A stretch of DNA of 64,000 nt from Owenweeksia sp. TMED14 (GTDB taxonomy: Bacteria > Bacteroidota > Bacteroidia > Flavobacteriales > Schleiferiaceae). The translations under genes were made by a program, and so were the position numbers. This document shows, piece after piece, positions 1 to 8,840 of the stretch. A model generated the notes under the pieces. That model ran no database searches. It saw nothing but the letters and a program-made list of their open reading frames with translations, and was not told the DNA's origin. Every line of letters begins with the position of its first letter. Position 1 is the first letter of the stretch. Location: the NCBI GenBank assembly GCA_949529985.1, contig CATIRS010000029.1, forward strand, positions 62,001 through 126,000. The letters run 5' to 3'.

Positions 1-1584
1 CCTATCAACAAAAAAACAACCTATTTAGCTTCTATTAGGCGTAGCTATCTCCAGTTTTTGTTCAAAGTAATAGGACTCCCTTTTTTACCTACTTATAATG
101 ATTACCAGTTTAAAATTAAACATAAATTTAATCGGAATAATCAATTAACTGTCTTGAGTCTTGGCGCTTATGATGTGAATAGATTAAATCTAGATGAAAA
201 TGACTCAGCAGATCAAAGGTATATACTGAACTATTTACCGGAAGATATTCAATGGAACTATTCCATTGGGGCAAAATACACACATTTCGGGGAAAAAGGA
301 AAAACCAATGTAGTATTAAGCCGATTTATGCTAGATAACACCTCTGAAAAATTTGTAGATAATGATCGAAATTTAGAACAACTTCTAGACTACAATTCTC
401 AAGAAATAGAAAATAAGTTTAGAATAGAGCATGAGAGAAAAAGCAGCCGATGGGAATCTATGATTGGATTTGGTCTTGAGCAAGCCAAATACAACACCAC
501 CACCCTGGACAAAAGACTAGCAGGAGGATTTGAACTCAACTATCAAACAGATGAAGTATTCTACAAGGCCAATGCTTTCGCCAACCTAATCGGACGATTT
601 GCAGATGATAGATTAAAAATATCCTTGGGTATTAGAACAGATATAATGGATTTTAATGAAAGTACCATTAATCCATTAAATCAGCTTTCACCAAGAATCG
701 CTCTGTCATACAATATTAATGAAAACATCACTTTAGACGGAAACTACGGTATGTACTATCAAATTCCACCTTATACGGCTCTTGGATATAGAGGGACAGA
801 TGGAAACAATTCGGAACTCACGTTTATTGGAGCAGAACACTTTGTTTTTGGCTCAAGCCAGTTTTGGCCATGGAATGCCAAAACAAGCATTGAAGGTTTT
901 TATAAAAAATATAGTAATTATCCTTTTTTACTTAGAGACTCAATTTCATTAGGAACAGCAGGTGGAGATTTTGGTGTAATCGGTAATCAGCTAGCCACAG
1001 CAACCTCTGAAGGCCGAGCATACGGTCTTGAATTAACTTACCAACAGAAACTATTCAAGGGGTTTTTCGGAATTGCGGCGATAACTTTAGTTAGGAGTGA
1101 ATTTCAAGATATAGACAAGAAATATATAGCAAGTTCCTGGGATAATGGAATCATTGCAACATTTACGTTTGGGAAAAAGTTTGGGAAGAATTATGAAATT
1201 GGTTGTCAATATCAGCTGCTTGGCGGAGCTCCTTACACACCCTTTGATCTAGCTGCAACTGCTAATATCGTAAACTGGAATGTTCTTGGCCGTGGCATAC
1301 CGGATTATAATAATTTGAACTCCAGGCGCTTCAAAGAATTTAATCGTCTCAATGTTCGGATTGACAAAAAATGGTTCCTAAAAAAATTCAATATGGACCT
1401 CTATTTTGATATTCAAAACGCTTTGGCTTATTCTGTTGATGGACCTGCATTTATTGATGTTGTTAGAGATAGCTCAGGAAATCCAGTTATAAATCCTGAT
1501 ATCACATCTCAATATTTAACGACAACACTACCTAATAGTAGTGGCACTGTCTTACCTAGTGTCGGCTTCATTTTTGAATTCTAA
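1..1584 (+). CDS. TonB-dependent receptor, C-terminal part (5' end outside window)
   Basis: The reading frame is open from base 1, so the TTG at 58 is not the real start; the plug and first strands lie upstream of the window. The visible part of about 527 residues reads as alternating beta strands rich in aromatic residues, as in an outer-membrane barrel, including LSPRIALSYNINENITLDGN. It ends in FIFEF, the aromatic C-terminus expected for insertion by the BAM machinery. Family knowledge: such receptors import substrates with TonB-ExbBD energy. The substrate cannot be told from this part. It converges on the next gene with a 7-base gap. Confidence 0.85.
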   Translation, partial: PINKKTTYLASIRRSYLQFLFKVIGLPFLPTYNDYQFKIKHKFNRNNQLTVLSLGAYDVNRLNLDENDSADQRYILNYLPEDIQWNYSIGAKYTHFGEKGKTNVVLSRFMLDNTSEKFVDNDRNLEQLLDYNSQEIENKFRIEHERKSSRWESMIGFGLEQAKYNTTTLDKRLAGGFELNYQTDEVFYKANAFANLIGRFADDRLKISLGIRTDIMDFNESTINPLNQLSPRIALSYNINENITLDGNYGMYYQIPPYTALGYRGTDGNNSELTFIGAEHFVFGSSQFWPWNAKTSIEGFYKKYSNYPFLLRDSISLGTAGGDFGVIGNQLATATSEGRAYGLELTYQQKLFKGFFGIAAITLVRSEFQDIDKKYIASSWDNGIIATFTFGKKFGKNYEIGCQYQLLGGAPYTPFDLAATANIVNWNVLGRGIPDYNNLNSRRFKEFNRLNVRIDKKWFLKKFNMDLYFDIQNALAYSVDGPAFIDVVRDSSGNPVINPDITSQYLTTTLPNSSGTVLPSVGFIFEF

Positions 1585-1591
1585 ATAACTC

Positions 1592-2863
1592 CTATTTAAT
1601 CTTTACTGAGTAGATCAGATATTTATTTCTGATATCATGTCGATAACTTTCTAGTTCTAACTCCCAACTTAATTTAATCTTAATGGCGCTCATGCCATTG
1701 ACTATTTGATGCCTTACACGATCCGTGCCTACTAGTTTTTCAAAAAACGGCGAGAAAAATGTATTATTCAAATCAGACCCTGATTCTTTCCATTTATTGT
1801 AAAATTTAATAACGTATTTTAGATTAAAGCCTAATTGTGAAGCATCAACTTCACTGAGATCTTCTCCGAAGCAAGTAATGTTTTGAAATTTCGGATAATC
1901 AGCTCCAACGTTTGGTTGAGGAATAAATGAATAATTAGATTCAGGAAACCATGGAGCCCCTATAACTTGAAAAGGAAGATCTGTTCCTCTCCCTATCGAA
2001 ACTGGACATGCCTCAAACAAGCATAGTGAAGGATAAAGTTGAATTGACTTATAATTGGGCAAATTTGGTGATGGTGCAATTGGCAATCCTAATGACTCTC
2101 TGTTATAATTTGGGATACTAAGAATTGTAAGATCCAAGTTTTGCCATTCATTTATCCAGCCTTCACCTTTTATCATTTTAGCGTACTCACCAATTGTTAA
2201 ACCATATAAAATCGGAACAGGATGCAATCCAACAAATGAAGAAAAAATAGGATCTAAAACTGGACCAGAAACAGAAGAAGCAAATGGATTAGGTCTATCC
2301 AAAACAACTATTTTTTTCCCATTTTCAGCACACGACTCCATCACATATGAAAGGGTCGAGATATAAGTATAAAATCGTACACCAACATCTTGAAGATCGA
2401 AAATTATAATATCTAGATCCTCCAAATCACTTTTAGAAGGCTTTTTGTGGCTTCCATACAATGATACTATAGGTAGACCTGTTGAGGGATCAATTTTATT
2501 CGCAACATGTTCTCCTGCAGAAGCCTTCCCTCTAAAGCCATGTTCGGGCGAGAAAACTCGAACTACGTTCCAACCATTTTTTATACATCGATCAACTGTA
2601 TGAATAGGTTTCAAAGATTCTTTTTTTCGTTCATAGATGATAGAATTATTCACATCATCCCACTTACCAAGACTCAATGATGGGGCATGAGCAACAATAC
2701 CTATTCGCTTGCCCACAAATAAATGCTGATATAATTCTAGTCTAACTGCTCCAGATTTTTCATAATATGACGGCGTCACAAGAGTTTCTTGTCCGAATAA
2801 AAAACATGGGGCGATTAAAAAAATAAGGCACAGTTGAAGGACCCTCGTATATTTACCTAACAT
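1592..2863 (-). CDS. namZ: DUF1343 / NamZ-type exo-beta-N-acetylmuramidase
   Basis: The 423-residue protein starts with a signal peptide (basic n-region, hydrophobic stretch, cut near FLFGQ), so it is probably periplasmic or exported. Family motifs seen are FSPEHGFRG, a DLQDVGVRFYTYISTL block, DRPNP and GLHPVPILYGLTIGEYAKM, all typical of DUF1343. Characterised DUF1343 members (NamZ) remove non-reducing terminal MurNAc from peptidoglycan fragments, so a role in cell-wall recycling or turnover is likely. Its start codon overlaps that of the divergent permease gene within the same CATG, so its promoter must lie inside that gene. The family call is firm; the exact substrate is inferred. Confidence 0.85.
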   Translation of the reverse strand: MLGKYTRVLQLCLIFLIAPCFLFGQETLVTPSYYEKSGAVRLELYQHLFVGKRIGIVAHAPSLSLGKWDDVNNSIIYERKKESLKPIHTVDRCIKNGWNVVRVFSPEHGFRGKASAGEHVANKIDPSTGLPIVSLYGSHKKPSKSDLEDLDIIIFDLQDVGVRFYTYISTLSYVMESCAENGKKIVVLDRPNPFASSVSGPVLDPIFSSFVGLHPVPILYGLTIGEYAKMIKGEGWINEWQNLDLTILSIPNYNRESLGLPIAPSPNLPNYKSIQLYPSLCLFEACPVSIGRGTDLPFQVIGAPWFPESNYSFIPQPNVGADYPKFQNITCFGEDLSEVDASQLGFNLKYVIKFYNKWKESGSDLNNTFFSPFFEKLVGTDRVRHQIVNGMSAIKIKLSWELELESYRHDIRNKYLIYSVKIK

Positions 2864-4091
2864 GGTTCCAAGATGGCGAATTTTCTCGATATGGCTTGGC
2901 TGGCGTTGGTCAAAAAATATTCAACGGCAAAAAAAAGCAAATAATTTAGCAATAGCTGTTATTGCTATGGGCATATTAACCATTATTATTGGCCTGAGCA
3001 CTGGAACTGGATTACAATTAGAGATTGAAAAAAAAGTTGAAAGATTTCATGGGACTTATCAAATCCGACCTTATCAAACAAATTTAGAACGAGATTTATT
3101 CCCATTTCCAAAATCACAATTATTTAGTGACTCAAGTGAATTTCTGAGTAGAACAAATTCTCAATTTAGTTATCATTTTGCTGCTTGGAAGTCCGGTATA
3201 GCTTCATTTAAAAGTCAAATGGAAGGCGCGAAATTATTTGGCCTGGACAATATACCTCAGTCAATTTCACTTATTACTCATGAAGGTTCAAATCCAAATT
3301 GGGAGAATAGCCCTAATTCTATTTGGATATCCCAAGAAATGGCACGAAAGCTTGGAGCAACTATTTCGGACGAAATACAAATGTATTTTAATAGAGAAGG
3401 TCATTCAACTCCCGCACTTCGATACTTTAAAATAGTTGGGATTTTCAATAGCGGAATAAGTGAATGGGAGGACCAAATTATTATTTGTTCCTTGGGGACT
3501 ATTCAGAAGTTAAATAAATGGCAGGATGATCAATCTCAGGCAATTTTATTATACACTAAGGGAAAGACATCATTTACCGAGGAGCAATCGTTGACTAATA
3601 TTCTCCCAATAGACTTTGATGTCTTTACAAGCCAAGAAGACTTCCCACAATTGTATCAATGGATTAATTTATTTGATAACAATACTTATCTCTTGGGAAT
3701 TGTTTTAGCTATCGTTGCAAGCTTTAATTCTGTAGTTGTTATGTTCATTAGGATTATTGAAAAAAAATCATCCATAGCCATCTTAAGAGCCATGGGAATG
3801 AATAAATTCGGACTTTATACGAGTTTTATGACGCTTTTTACACCAAGTATAGTCAAAGGTTTACTCATCGGTAATCTTTCATCATTTTCACTTCTATTCA
3901 TCCAATATTATTGGGGAATCATTCCATTAGATCCAGAAACATATTATATCTCGACTGTTCCAGTTGCTTGGCCTTGGATCAATATTTTAAATGCCAATCT
4001 CTTCATTTTTATTACTCTAACCCTAACAACATGGATAACTTCTATGATTTTGTCAAAAATTCATCCAAGTCGTGTTTTACAATCACAATAA
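2862..4091 (+). CDS. ABC transporter permease, FtsX/LolC-LolE type
   Basis: The 409-residue protein has a short basic N-terminus, a first membrane helix near residues 30-48 (IAVIAMGILTIIIGLSTGTG), a large periplasmic domain, and three C-terminal helices. This is the MacB/FtsX fold of lipoprotein-release permeases. The sequence before the C-terminal helices (IIEKKSSIAILRAMGMNKFG) is the usual coupling segment. In Bacteroidota a single such permease often serves in lipoprotein sorting to the outer membrane with a LolD ATPase encoded elsewhere; no ATPase is adjacent here. The ATG overlaps the start codon of the divergent muramidase gene. Confidence 0.8.
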   Translation: MVPRWRIFSIWLGWRWSKNIQRQKKANNLAIAVIAMGILTIIIGLSTGTGLQLEIEKKVERFHGTYQIRPYQTNLERDLFPFPKSQLFSDSSEFLSRTNSQFSYHFAAWKSGIASFKSQMEGAKLFGLDNIPQSISLITHEGSNPNWENSPNSIWISQEMARKLGATISDEIQMYFNREGHSTPALRYFKIVGIFNSGISEWEDQIIICSLGTIQKLNKWQDDQSQAILLYTKGKTSFTEEQSLTNILPIDFDVFTSQEDFPQLYQWINLFDNNTYLLGIVLAIVASFNSVVVMFIRIIEKKSSIAILRAMGMNKFGLYTSFMTLFTPSIVKGLLIGNLSSFSLLFIQYYWGIIPLDPETYYISTVPVAWPWINILNANLFIFITLTLTTWITSMILSKIHPSRVLQSQ

Positions 4092-4097
4092 GGAGTC

Positions 4098-4105
4098 TAT
4101 ATTTG
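4098..4105 (+). promoter_or_regulatory. Bacteroidota -7 box for tRNA-Asp
   Basis: TATATTTG fits TAnnTTTG exactly. A TTTT at 4075-4078 lies 19 bases upstream in the place of the -33 TTTG box. The expected start site falls a few bases before the tRNA at 4125. Confidence 0.6.
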
Positions 4106-4124
4106 CACTCCGAAAGAATATAAT

Positions 4125-4201
4125 GGTGCGGTAGTTCAGTTGGTTAGAATATCGGCCTGTCACGCCGAGGGTCGCGGGTTCGAGTCCCGTCCGCACCGCC
4201 A
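4125..4201 (+). tRNA. tRNA-Asp (GTC)
   Basis: The acceptor arm GGTGCGG (4125-4131) pairs fully with CCGCACC (4191-4197), followed by discriminator G at 4198 and an encoded CCA at 4199-4201. The anticodon stem TCGGC/GCCGA encloses the loop CTGTCAC with anticodon GTC at 4159-4161. The T arm is GCGGG-TTCGAGT-CCCGT. G at the discriminator position is an identity element of tRNA-Asp. It has its own -7 box and is followed directly by a terminator. Confidence 0.97.
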
Positions 4202-4228
4202 AAAAAGTCTGCATATGCAGACTTTTTT
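4201..4228 (+). terminator. Perfect palindromic terminator after tRNA-Asp
   Basis: A 28-base perfect inverted repeat begins at the last base of the CCA. Its core AGTCTGCATATGCAGACT is flanked by six A and six T. It ends tRNA transcription and would work in either direction. Confidence 0.85.
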
Positions 4229-4470
4229 ATTTTTAAAATATTGACTTTACTATCATTGTTGTCAATAGAAAATCATTTTTTTGCAATATTTATACTCAGA
4301 TATTACCTTAATGTACCCGCAGATTTATTTTTTCATTTAGTGATTAAGGAGATTTAGAACAATTTATTACTTGATTTAAACTCTAACGATGATCAATGGA
4401 AGCTGATATTTATTATATTTAATCGTAATATTTTGGACAGCTATATAATGTTAGTTCAGTTAAGCAAGAT

Positions 4471-4478
4471 TATATTTG
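4471..4478 (+). promoter_or_regulatory. Bacteroidota -7 box upstream of trxA
   Basis: TATATTTG lies 27 bases before the trxA ATG and matches TAnnTTTG. No good -33 TTTG is seen at the usual spacing, so this is a moderate call. It would serve trxA and the heptose genes. Confidence 0.5.
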
Positions 4479-4505
4479 TACCGAAAATAAACTAATAGAA
4501 AAATC

Positions 4506-4823
4506 ATGTCAATAGAATTTACAAATAGCAATTTTAAAGAGTTAGTCTTAAATTCTGATAAGCCTGTTCTAGTCGACTTCTGGGCAGAATGGTGTGGTCC
4601 GTGCCGAATGGTAGGTCCAATGGTCAACGAATTAGCAGTAGATTTTGAAGGAAGAGCCGTTGTTGGAAAAGTAGATGTAGATTCAGAAAATGAAATTGCA
4701 GCTCAGTTTGGAATCAGAAACATCCCAACACTTCTAATCTTTAAAAATGGAGAAGTCGTTGACAAACAAGTCGGTGTAGCAGCAAAAAATATTTTAGCAG
4801 ATAAACTAGAAGCAGCTCTCTAA
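4506..4823 (+). CDS. trxA: Thioredoxin
   Basis: The 105-residue protein is of standard thioredoxin length with active site W29-C-G-P-C33, preceded by VDFWAEWCGPC and followed by the cis-proline motif RNIPTLLIF. It has no signal peptide, so it is cytosolic, reducing disulfides with electrons from thioredoxin reductase. Its stop codon is separated by one base from the next start, so it is probably cotranscribed with the heptose pathway genes. That link seems to be genomic convenience rather than function. Confidence 0.97.
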   Translation: MSIEFTNSNFKELVLNSDKPVLVDFWAEWCGPCRMVGPMVNELAVDFEGRAVVGKVDVDSENEIAAQFGIRNIPTLLIFKNGEVVDKQVGVAAKNILADKLEAAL

Positions 4824-4824
4824 T

Positions 4825-6129
4825 ATGTTTTCTACTGCAGTCATCCTGGCTGGTGGCAAAGGCACACGAATACAAGATTCTTTTCCAGGCATAGCAAAAC
4901 CTATGATTCCTGTCGGTGGAAAGCCTGTGATGCAACATATTATTGAAACATATAGCGCTCAAGGAATTGAGCGCTTTTTCATTACTGTTGGCCACTTAGG
5001 CGATCAAATAAAAGATTTTTTTGGAGATGGCGAAGATTGGGGAGTTTCCATAGAATACTTGACCGAGCAAAAGCCCTTAGGCACTGCTGGTGCTCTATAC
5101 ATGCTAAACGGAATAATCAAAACACCATTCTGGGTCATTTATGGTGATACTATAAGTAGCATAAATCTTAAAAAAATGGAAGAATTCCATTTAAATAAAA
5201 ATGCTCAATTAAGTTTACTCGTTCACCCAAATGATCACCCATATGATAGTGATTTAATAAATTTCGATTCAAATAATCGAATTACTCAAGTCTACGGAGC
5301 ACCTCACTCTGTTGATCTAGAAATAGGTAACTGTGTAAATGCGGCTTTTTATATTCTTAATCCTGAAATCATTGATAAAATTCAAGAAGATATAAGCTCA
5401 GACTTTGGTAGAGACTTATTTCCAAAATGGACAAAATTGTTCAAAATGTATGCATACAACAGCACTGAATATATCAAGGACATGGGAAAGCCTGAACGCA
5501 GAGCAGAAGTTGAAGATGCTTATAACGATGGAAAAGTTCATTCAAGAAATTTATCTCAAAAACAAAAAGCTATTTTCATTGATCGTGATGGAGTAATAAA
5601 CCTCGATACTGATTTAATACGGCATCAGAACGAAATGAAAGTTTTTAACTTTGCAGGTCCTGCAATTCGCAGAGTTAATCAAAGCAAGTACATTGCTATT
5701 GTAATTACGAATCAGAGTGTTATTGCCAGAGGACTATGTGATTTAACAACCTTGAATTCTATTCATTCTCGAATGGATAAACAACTTGGAGAAATGGGAG
5801 CGTATATAGACTTCTTATACTATTGTCCACACCATCCTGACAATGGATATCCTGAAGAATTACCAGAATACAAAATTGAATGCGACTGTCGGAAACCTAA
5901 ACCAGGTATGATTTTAGCTGCTTCAAAAAGATTTAATATTGACTTATCCAAAAGCTGGATGATTGGTGACTCTCAAAGAGATATTGAAGCAGGCTTATCT
6001 GCTGGAGTTCAAACAATAAGAGTTAAAACTGGTCATGGAAACACGAAAAGTTCAGTAAAGCCAAATTATTCAGTTGATAATTTGACATCTGCCGTAAATC
6101 TAATTTTAGGAAATACCATTAATAAGTAA
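4825..6129 (+). CDS. hddC-gmhB: Fused heptose-1-phosphate nucleotidyltransferase and heptose-1,7-bisphosphate phosphatase
   Basis: This 434-residue protein joins two enzymes. Residues 1-230 are a sugar-phosphate nucleotidyltransferase: AVILAGGKGTRIQD (nucleotide loop), KPMIPVGGKPV and VIYGDT. Residues 248-430 are a HAD-IIIA phosphatase of the GmhB type: FIDRDGVIN (D253 nucleophile, D255), a zinc-type Cys/His cluster starting CPHHP and ending CDCRKPKPGM, and GDSQRDIEAG. With HddA and GmhA next door, the likely order is GmhA, HddA, GmhB domain, HddC domain, giving GDP-D-glycero-alpha-D-manno-heptose for surface glycans. The nucleotide (GDP rather than ADP) is inferred from the presence of HddA. 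It starts one base after the trxA stop. Confidence 0.88.
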   Translation: MFSTAVILAGGKGTRIQDSFPGIAKPMIPVGGKPVMQHIIETYSAQGIERFFITVGHLGDQIKDFFGDGEDWGVSIEYLTEQKPLGTAGALYMLNGIIKTPFWVIYGDTISSINLKKMEEFHLNKNAQLSLLVHPNDHPYDSDLINFDSNNRITQVYGAPHSVDLEIGNCVNAAFYILNPEIIDKIQEDISSDFGRDLFPKWTKLFKMYAYNSTEYIKDMGKPERRAEVEDAYNDGKVHSRNLSQKQKAIFIDRDGVINLDTDLIRHQNEMKVFNFAGPAIRRVNQSKYIAIVITNQSVIARGLCDLTTLNSIHSRMDKQLGEMGAYIDFLYYCPHHPDNGYPEELPEYKIECDCRKPKPGMILAASKRFNIDLSKSWMIGDSQRDIEAGLSAGVQTIRVKTGHGNTKSSVKPNYSVDNLTSAVNLILGNTINK

Positions 6130-6143
6130 GAAATTAGCTTTAC

Positions 6144-7124
6144 ATGATCATCACAAGAACCCCCTTTAGAATAAGCTTTGTTGGAGGAGGTAGCGATCTT
6201 CCGTCATTTTATCAAGAACATGGCGGTGCAGTTATTTCAAGTACGATTAACAAATACATGTATATTTCATCTCATGACTTTTTCGAAAAAAATAGAATTA
6301 GGACGAAATACTCAGTTACAGAAACAGTCAATTCAGTCGCAGAAATTAAGCATCCCATTCTTAGAACTATAATGCAGAGAATTAATGTAAATGTAGGTCT
6401 AGAGGTATCATCGATTGCAGATGTTCCAGCCGGAACAGGTATGGGGAGCTCTTCAAGCTTCACAGTGGGAACACTACACAATATGATGGCTAGAGAAGGT
6501 AGATTAAAAGAAGTGAATAAATCATGGCTAGGAGAACAAGCTTGCGCAGTTGAAATTGATGATCTTAAAGAACCTATTGGAAAGCAAGATCAATATGCAG
6601 CGGCTTTTGGAGGATTAAATATTATCAGGTTCAAAAAAGATGGCAGCGTAATTGTGGATCCAATAAATATTGGAGACGATAATCTGAAAGAATTCAGTAA
6701 ATATTTACGCCTCTACTATATCGGAAACCAAAGGAGTGCATCGAATATTTTAGCAATACAAAACAAAGAATTATTAAAGGCTGACAAAATTGCGGCCATG
6801 AAGACAATGGTCTCTCTCGTTGACGAATTTGCAGGATTTATAAAAAAAAGTAATTGGGAAGATTGTGGAAGAGTTATTGACGAAAATTGGGCATTAAAAC
6901 AGTCTTTAGCAAATGGAATAAGTAATTCGATAATTCAGGATATTTATTTAAAAGGGCGGAGAAATGGAGCATGGGGTGCAAAACTTCTCGGTGCCGGAGG
7001 TGGTGGATTTATGCTTTTTTTCGGCCCTCCAAGCAGTCATTCAACAATCGATAATGCCTTAAACATGAACCCTTTTCCGTTTGAATTAGAATCTCTTGGA
7101 TCTCAGGTGATTTTTAACAAATAA
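6144..7124 (+). CDS. hddA: D-glycero-alpha-D-manno-heptose-7-phosphate kinase (GHMP kinase)
   Basis: The 326-residue protein opens with RTPFRISFVGGGSDLPSFY, the substrate-binding start typical of HddA-like GHMP kinases. It carries the ATP loop PAGTGMGSSSSFTVG near residue 95 and the C-terminal GAGGGGFM glycine motif. The expected reaction is phosphorylation of heptose 7-phosphate at C1 to the alpha-1,7-bisphosphate, the step that commits to the GDP-heptose branch. It lies 14 bases after the fused hddC-gmhB gene and 23 bases before gmhA, so one transcript is likely. A fucokinase-like GHMP kinase is the alternative, but the neighbours favour HddA. Confidence 0.88.
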   Translation: MIITRTPFRISFVGGGSDLPSFYQEHGGAVISSTINKYMYISSHDFFEKNRIRTKYSVTETVNSVAEIKHPILRTIMQRINVNVGLEVSSIADVPAGTGMGSSSSFTVGTLHNMMAREGRLKEVNKSWLGEQACAVEIDDLKEPIGKQDQYAAAFGGLNIIRFKKDGSVIVDPINIGDDNLKEFSKYLRLYYIGNQRSASNILAIQNKELLKADKIAAMKTMVSLVDEFAGFIKKSNWEDCGRVIDENWALKQSLANGISNSIIQDIYLKGRRNGAWGAKLLGAGGGGFMLFFGPPSSHSTIDNALNMNPFPFELESLGSQVIFNK

Positions 7125-7147
7125 TAATCAATGATAATATTAGGTTT

Positions 7148-7747
7148 ATGACAAGATTAGAATACCGTAAATTATTGCAAGAAACATTGAGTAATCTGAA
7201 CTTAGACTCTGTTGGTCTAATGACTAGTATGTTTTTAGAGGCTCGCAAGAATGGATCTAAAATATATACTATGGGTAATGGTGGTTCAGCTGCAAATGCA
7301 AGCCATGCCGCCGGAGACTTCCTTAAAGGTGCATCTTTTGGATTAGAAAAAAGGTTCCAAATAATTTGTCTCAATGACAATACACCAAGCATGATGGCAA
7401 TAGCAAATGACATTGGATGGGATGATATTTTCATTGAACCTTTAAGAAATCTTTTAAAACCTAATGATATTGTTATTGGAATTAGTGGCTCTGGAAATTC
7501 TAAGAATATTTTGAAGGCTATTCATTTTGCAAATGAATCCAACGCTAAGACCATAGGCATGACCGGTTTTAATGGTGGAGAATTAAAAAAAATATCAGAT
7601 TTATCTATTCATTCTCCTGCTATGGATATGGAAGTAGCGGAAGACATACATATGGCTGTATTTAACATGGTAAAAAAAGAAGTTATGTCGGAATTAATGG
7701 ATAATGAACCTAGCATGGGTAAAACCTATGACGAAAGAATCAACTAG
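7148..7747 (+). CDS. gmhA: Phosphoheptose isomerase (SIS domain)
   Basis: The 199-residue SIS-domain protein has GNGGSAANASHAAGDF near residues 41-56 (sugar-phosphate binding), GISGSGNSKNILKA near 116-130 and GMTGFNGGEL. Length and motifs match GmhA, which isomerises sedoheptulose 7-phosphate to D-glycero-D-manno-heptose 7-phosphate in the cytosol. DIHMAVFNMV near the C-terminus supplies the usual metal and catalytic His/Glu region. It is the last gene of the heptose set although it performs the first step. Confidence 0.92.
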   Translation: MTRLEYRKLLQETLSNLNLDSVGLMTSMFLEARKNGSKIYTMGNGGSAANASHAAGDFLKGASFGLEKRFQIICLNDNTPSMMAIANDIGWDDIFIEPLRNLLKPNDIVIGISGSGNSKNILKAIHFANESNAKTIGMTGFNGGELKKISDLSIHSPAMDMEVAEDIHMAVFNMVKKEVMSELMDNEPSMGKTYDERIN

Positions 7748-7811
7748 TATGACTTGGGATGCGATATCTGCTTAAGGTCGTTATATTTTTCATCTCTCTT
7801 TAAAGGTACAT

Positions 7812-7832
7812 AACGAAAGATTCTTTTTCGTT
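7812..7832 (+). terminator. Weak terminator candidate after the heptose operon
   Basis: AACGAAA (7812-7818) can pair with TTTCGTT (7826-7832) across a seven-base loop, followed by TTTC. The stem is short and A/T-rich, so confidence is low. Confidence 0.35.
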
Positions 7833-7864
7833 TTCATCCTATTTAATTATTGATATTCTGATAA

Positions 7865-8080
7865 ATAAAACCAAACCCTTCATCTGGATTTTTTACAGTA
7901 AACTCAGAAAAGCATCTTAACAATATTGAATTTGAGTTGATAGATTTATTTGGAAGGAAAATAAAAACAGGGATACTAAATGATCAGAATTCAGTTAGAG
8001 ATATTAATGACTTTTCATATGGAATATATATACTAAGATTGGGGGATTTTACTCCTCAAAGGATAATTAAAGGAAAGTAA
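7865..8080 (+). pseudogene. Orphan T9SS type A sorting tail (decayed secreted protein)
   Basis: A 71-codon open frame with no start codon, bounded upstream by TAA at 7862, encodes a textbook type A C-terminal sorting domain. It begins IKPNPSSGFFTV, has FELIDLFGRKI in the middle and YGIYILRLGD near the end, finishing QRIIKGK. Such tails are normally the last 70-80 residues of large secreted proteins carried over the outer membrane by T9SS. Nothing recognisable precedes it, so the cargo part has been lost. It sits beside a broken integrase, which suggests a past insertion or deletion. Confidence 0.75.
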
Positions 8081-8216
8081 AACTCATAACAAAGTGTATA
8101 AATCATTTGAAAACGAATTATCCCTATTTAAAATTGCCCCTTAAAAGATAAAGAAGCAAGAATTTAGTACCTGACCTATGAACACGTTCATAACGTTATA
8201 CAGGCTTTAAAGACCT

Positions 8217-8840
8217 CTAAATAGGTAGCTCTTCTGACCCGAATAGAGCATCGTAAAACGCAGGAGCTACCTCAAGGAAATCTTTGCTTTTCGTCTTCCA
8301 AGCCTCTAACATCTCGGGAATCCCACCAACTTCGATAGCTTCAAACAGAGCTTTGTCTAGTCTCAAAGCGATCTTTTTCGACCACCTGGTGTAATTAGAT
8401 TGCGAACCACTTTCACCGTGGCCAGCAAGTTGTCTTCTGTCGCTTATTGGAATATCCATTTCATAAAGTATTGAGAAGGTAGTGCCTCGCTATTCTTTGG
8501 TTTACTCCATAAGCGCGAGCAGTGTCTATACCGATCTTCTTATTTAGATTTCTGGCACCAAAACAGTAGCATTTCAATCCACTGCTCCATAAAGCTTGCG
8601 CCTGCTCACCTTTCAACCTTTTACTGTCTACAGACCTCGCGTAGTCTATAAAGAAAGGGCTATCTCTGTAGGCGTTTAAATGGTTCCATTAATTAATACA
8701 CTCCAACGTGGTATGGTTGCTTATTTTTATATGAACGGTCCCTAGAATCTTATCCTCTGTCTTTGACCTTAGATAGGTGAGCCAGGACTTTTTAAATTTT
8801 CTTTTCGCCAAGAGTGCATCAAAATATCTTATATTATGTA
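8217..8840 (-). pseudogene. Tyrosine recombinase (integrase) remnant with frameshift and stop
   Basis: Reading the minus strand, the recombinase C-terminus can be pieced together from two frames. One frame ends in IARHYLLNTL; the next resumes as YEMDIPISDRRQLAGHGESG and SQSNY. With the frame restored, the distance from the box II Arg-His to Gly-His equals that in XerD (22 residues from R to G), and eight residues separate GH from the putative nucleophile Tyr, as in XerC and XerD. An in-frame TAA near 8690 interrupts the N-terminal part, and no start is seen. Only 80 residues (8217-8459) remain as a continuous ATG-started frame. It overlaps the 3' end of the subtilase gene by a few bases. Confidence 0.65.

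Noticed and set aside
58-1584. TTG at 58 as the real start of the first receptor gene
   Set aside because: The frame is open to base 1 and the protein lacks its plug domain, so the gene continues beyond the window.
4741-4995. 84-residue minus-strand frame across the trxA/hddC junction
   Set aside because: It covers two well-supported genes on the other strand and has no recognisable motif.
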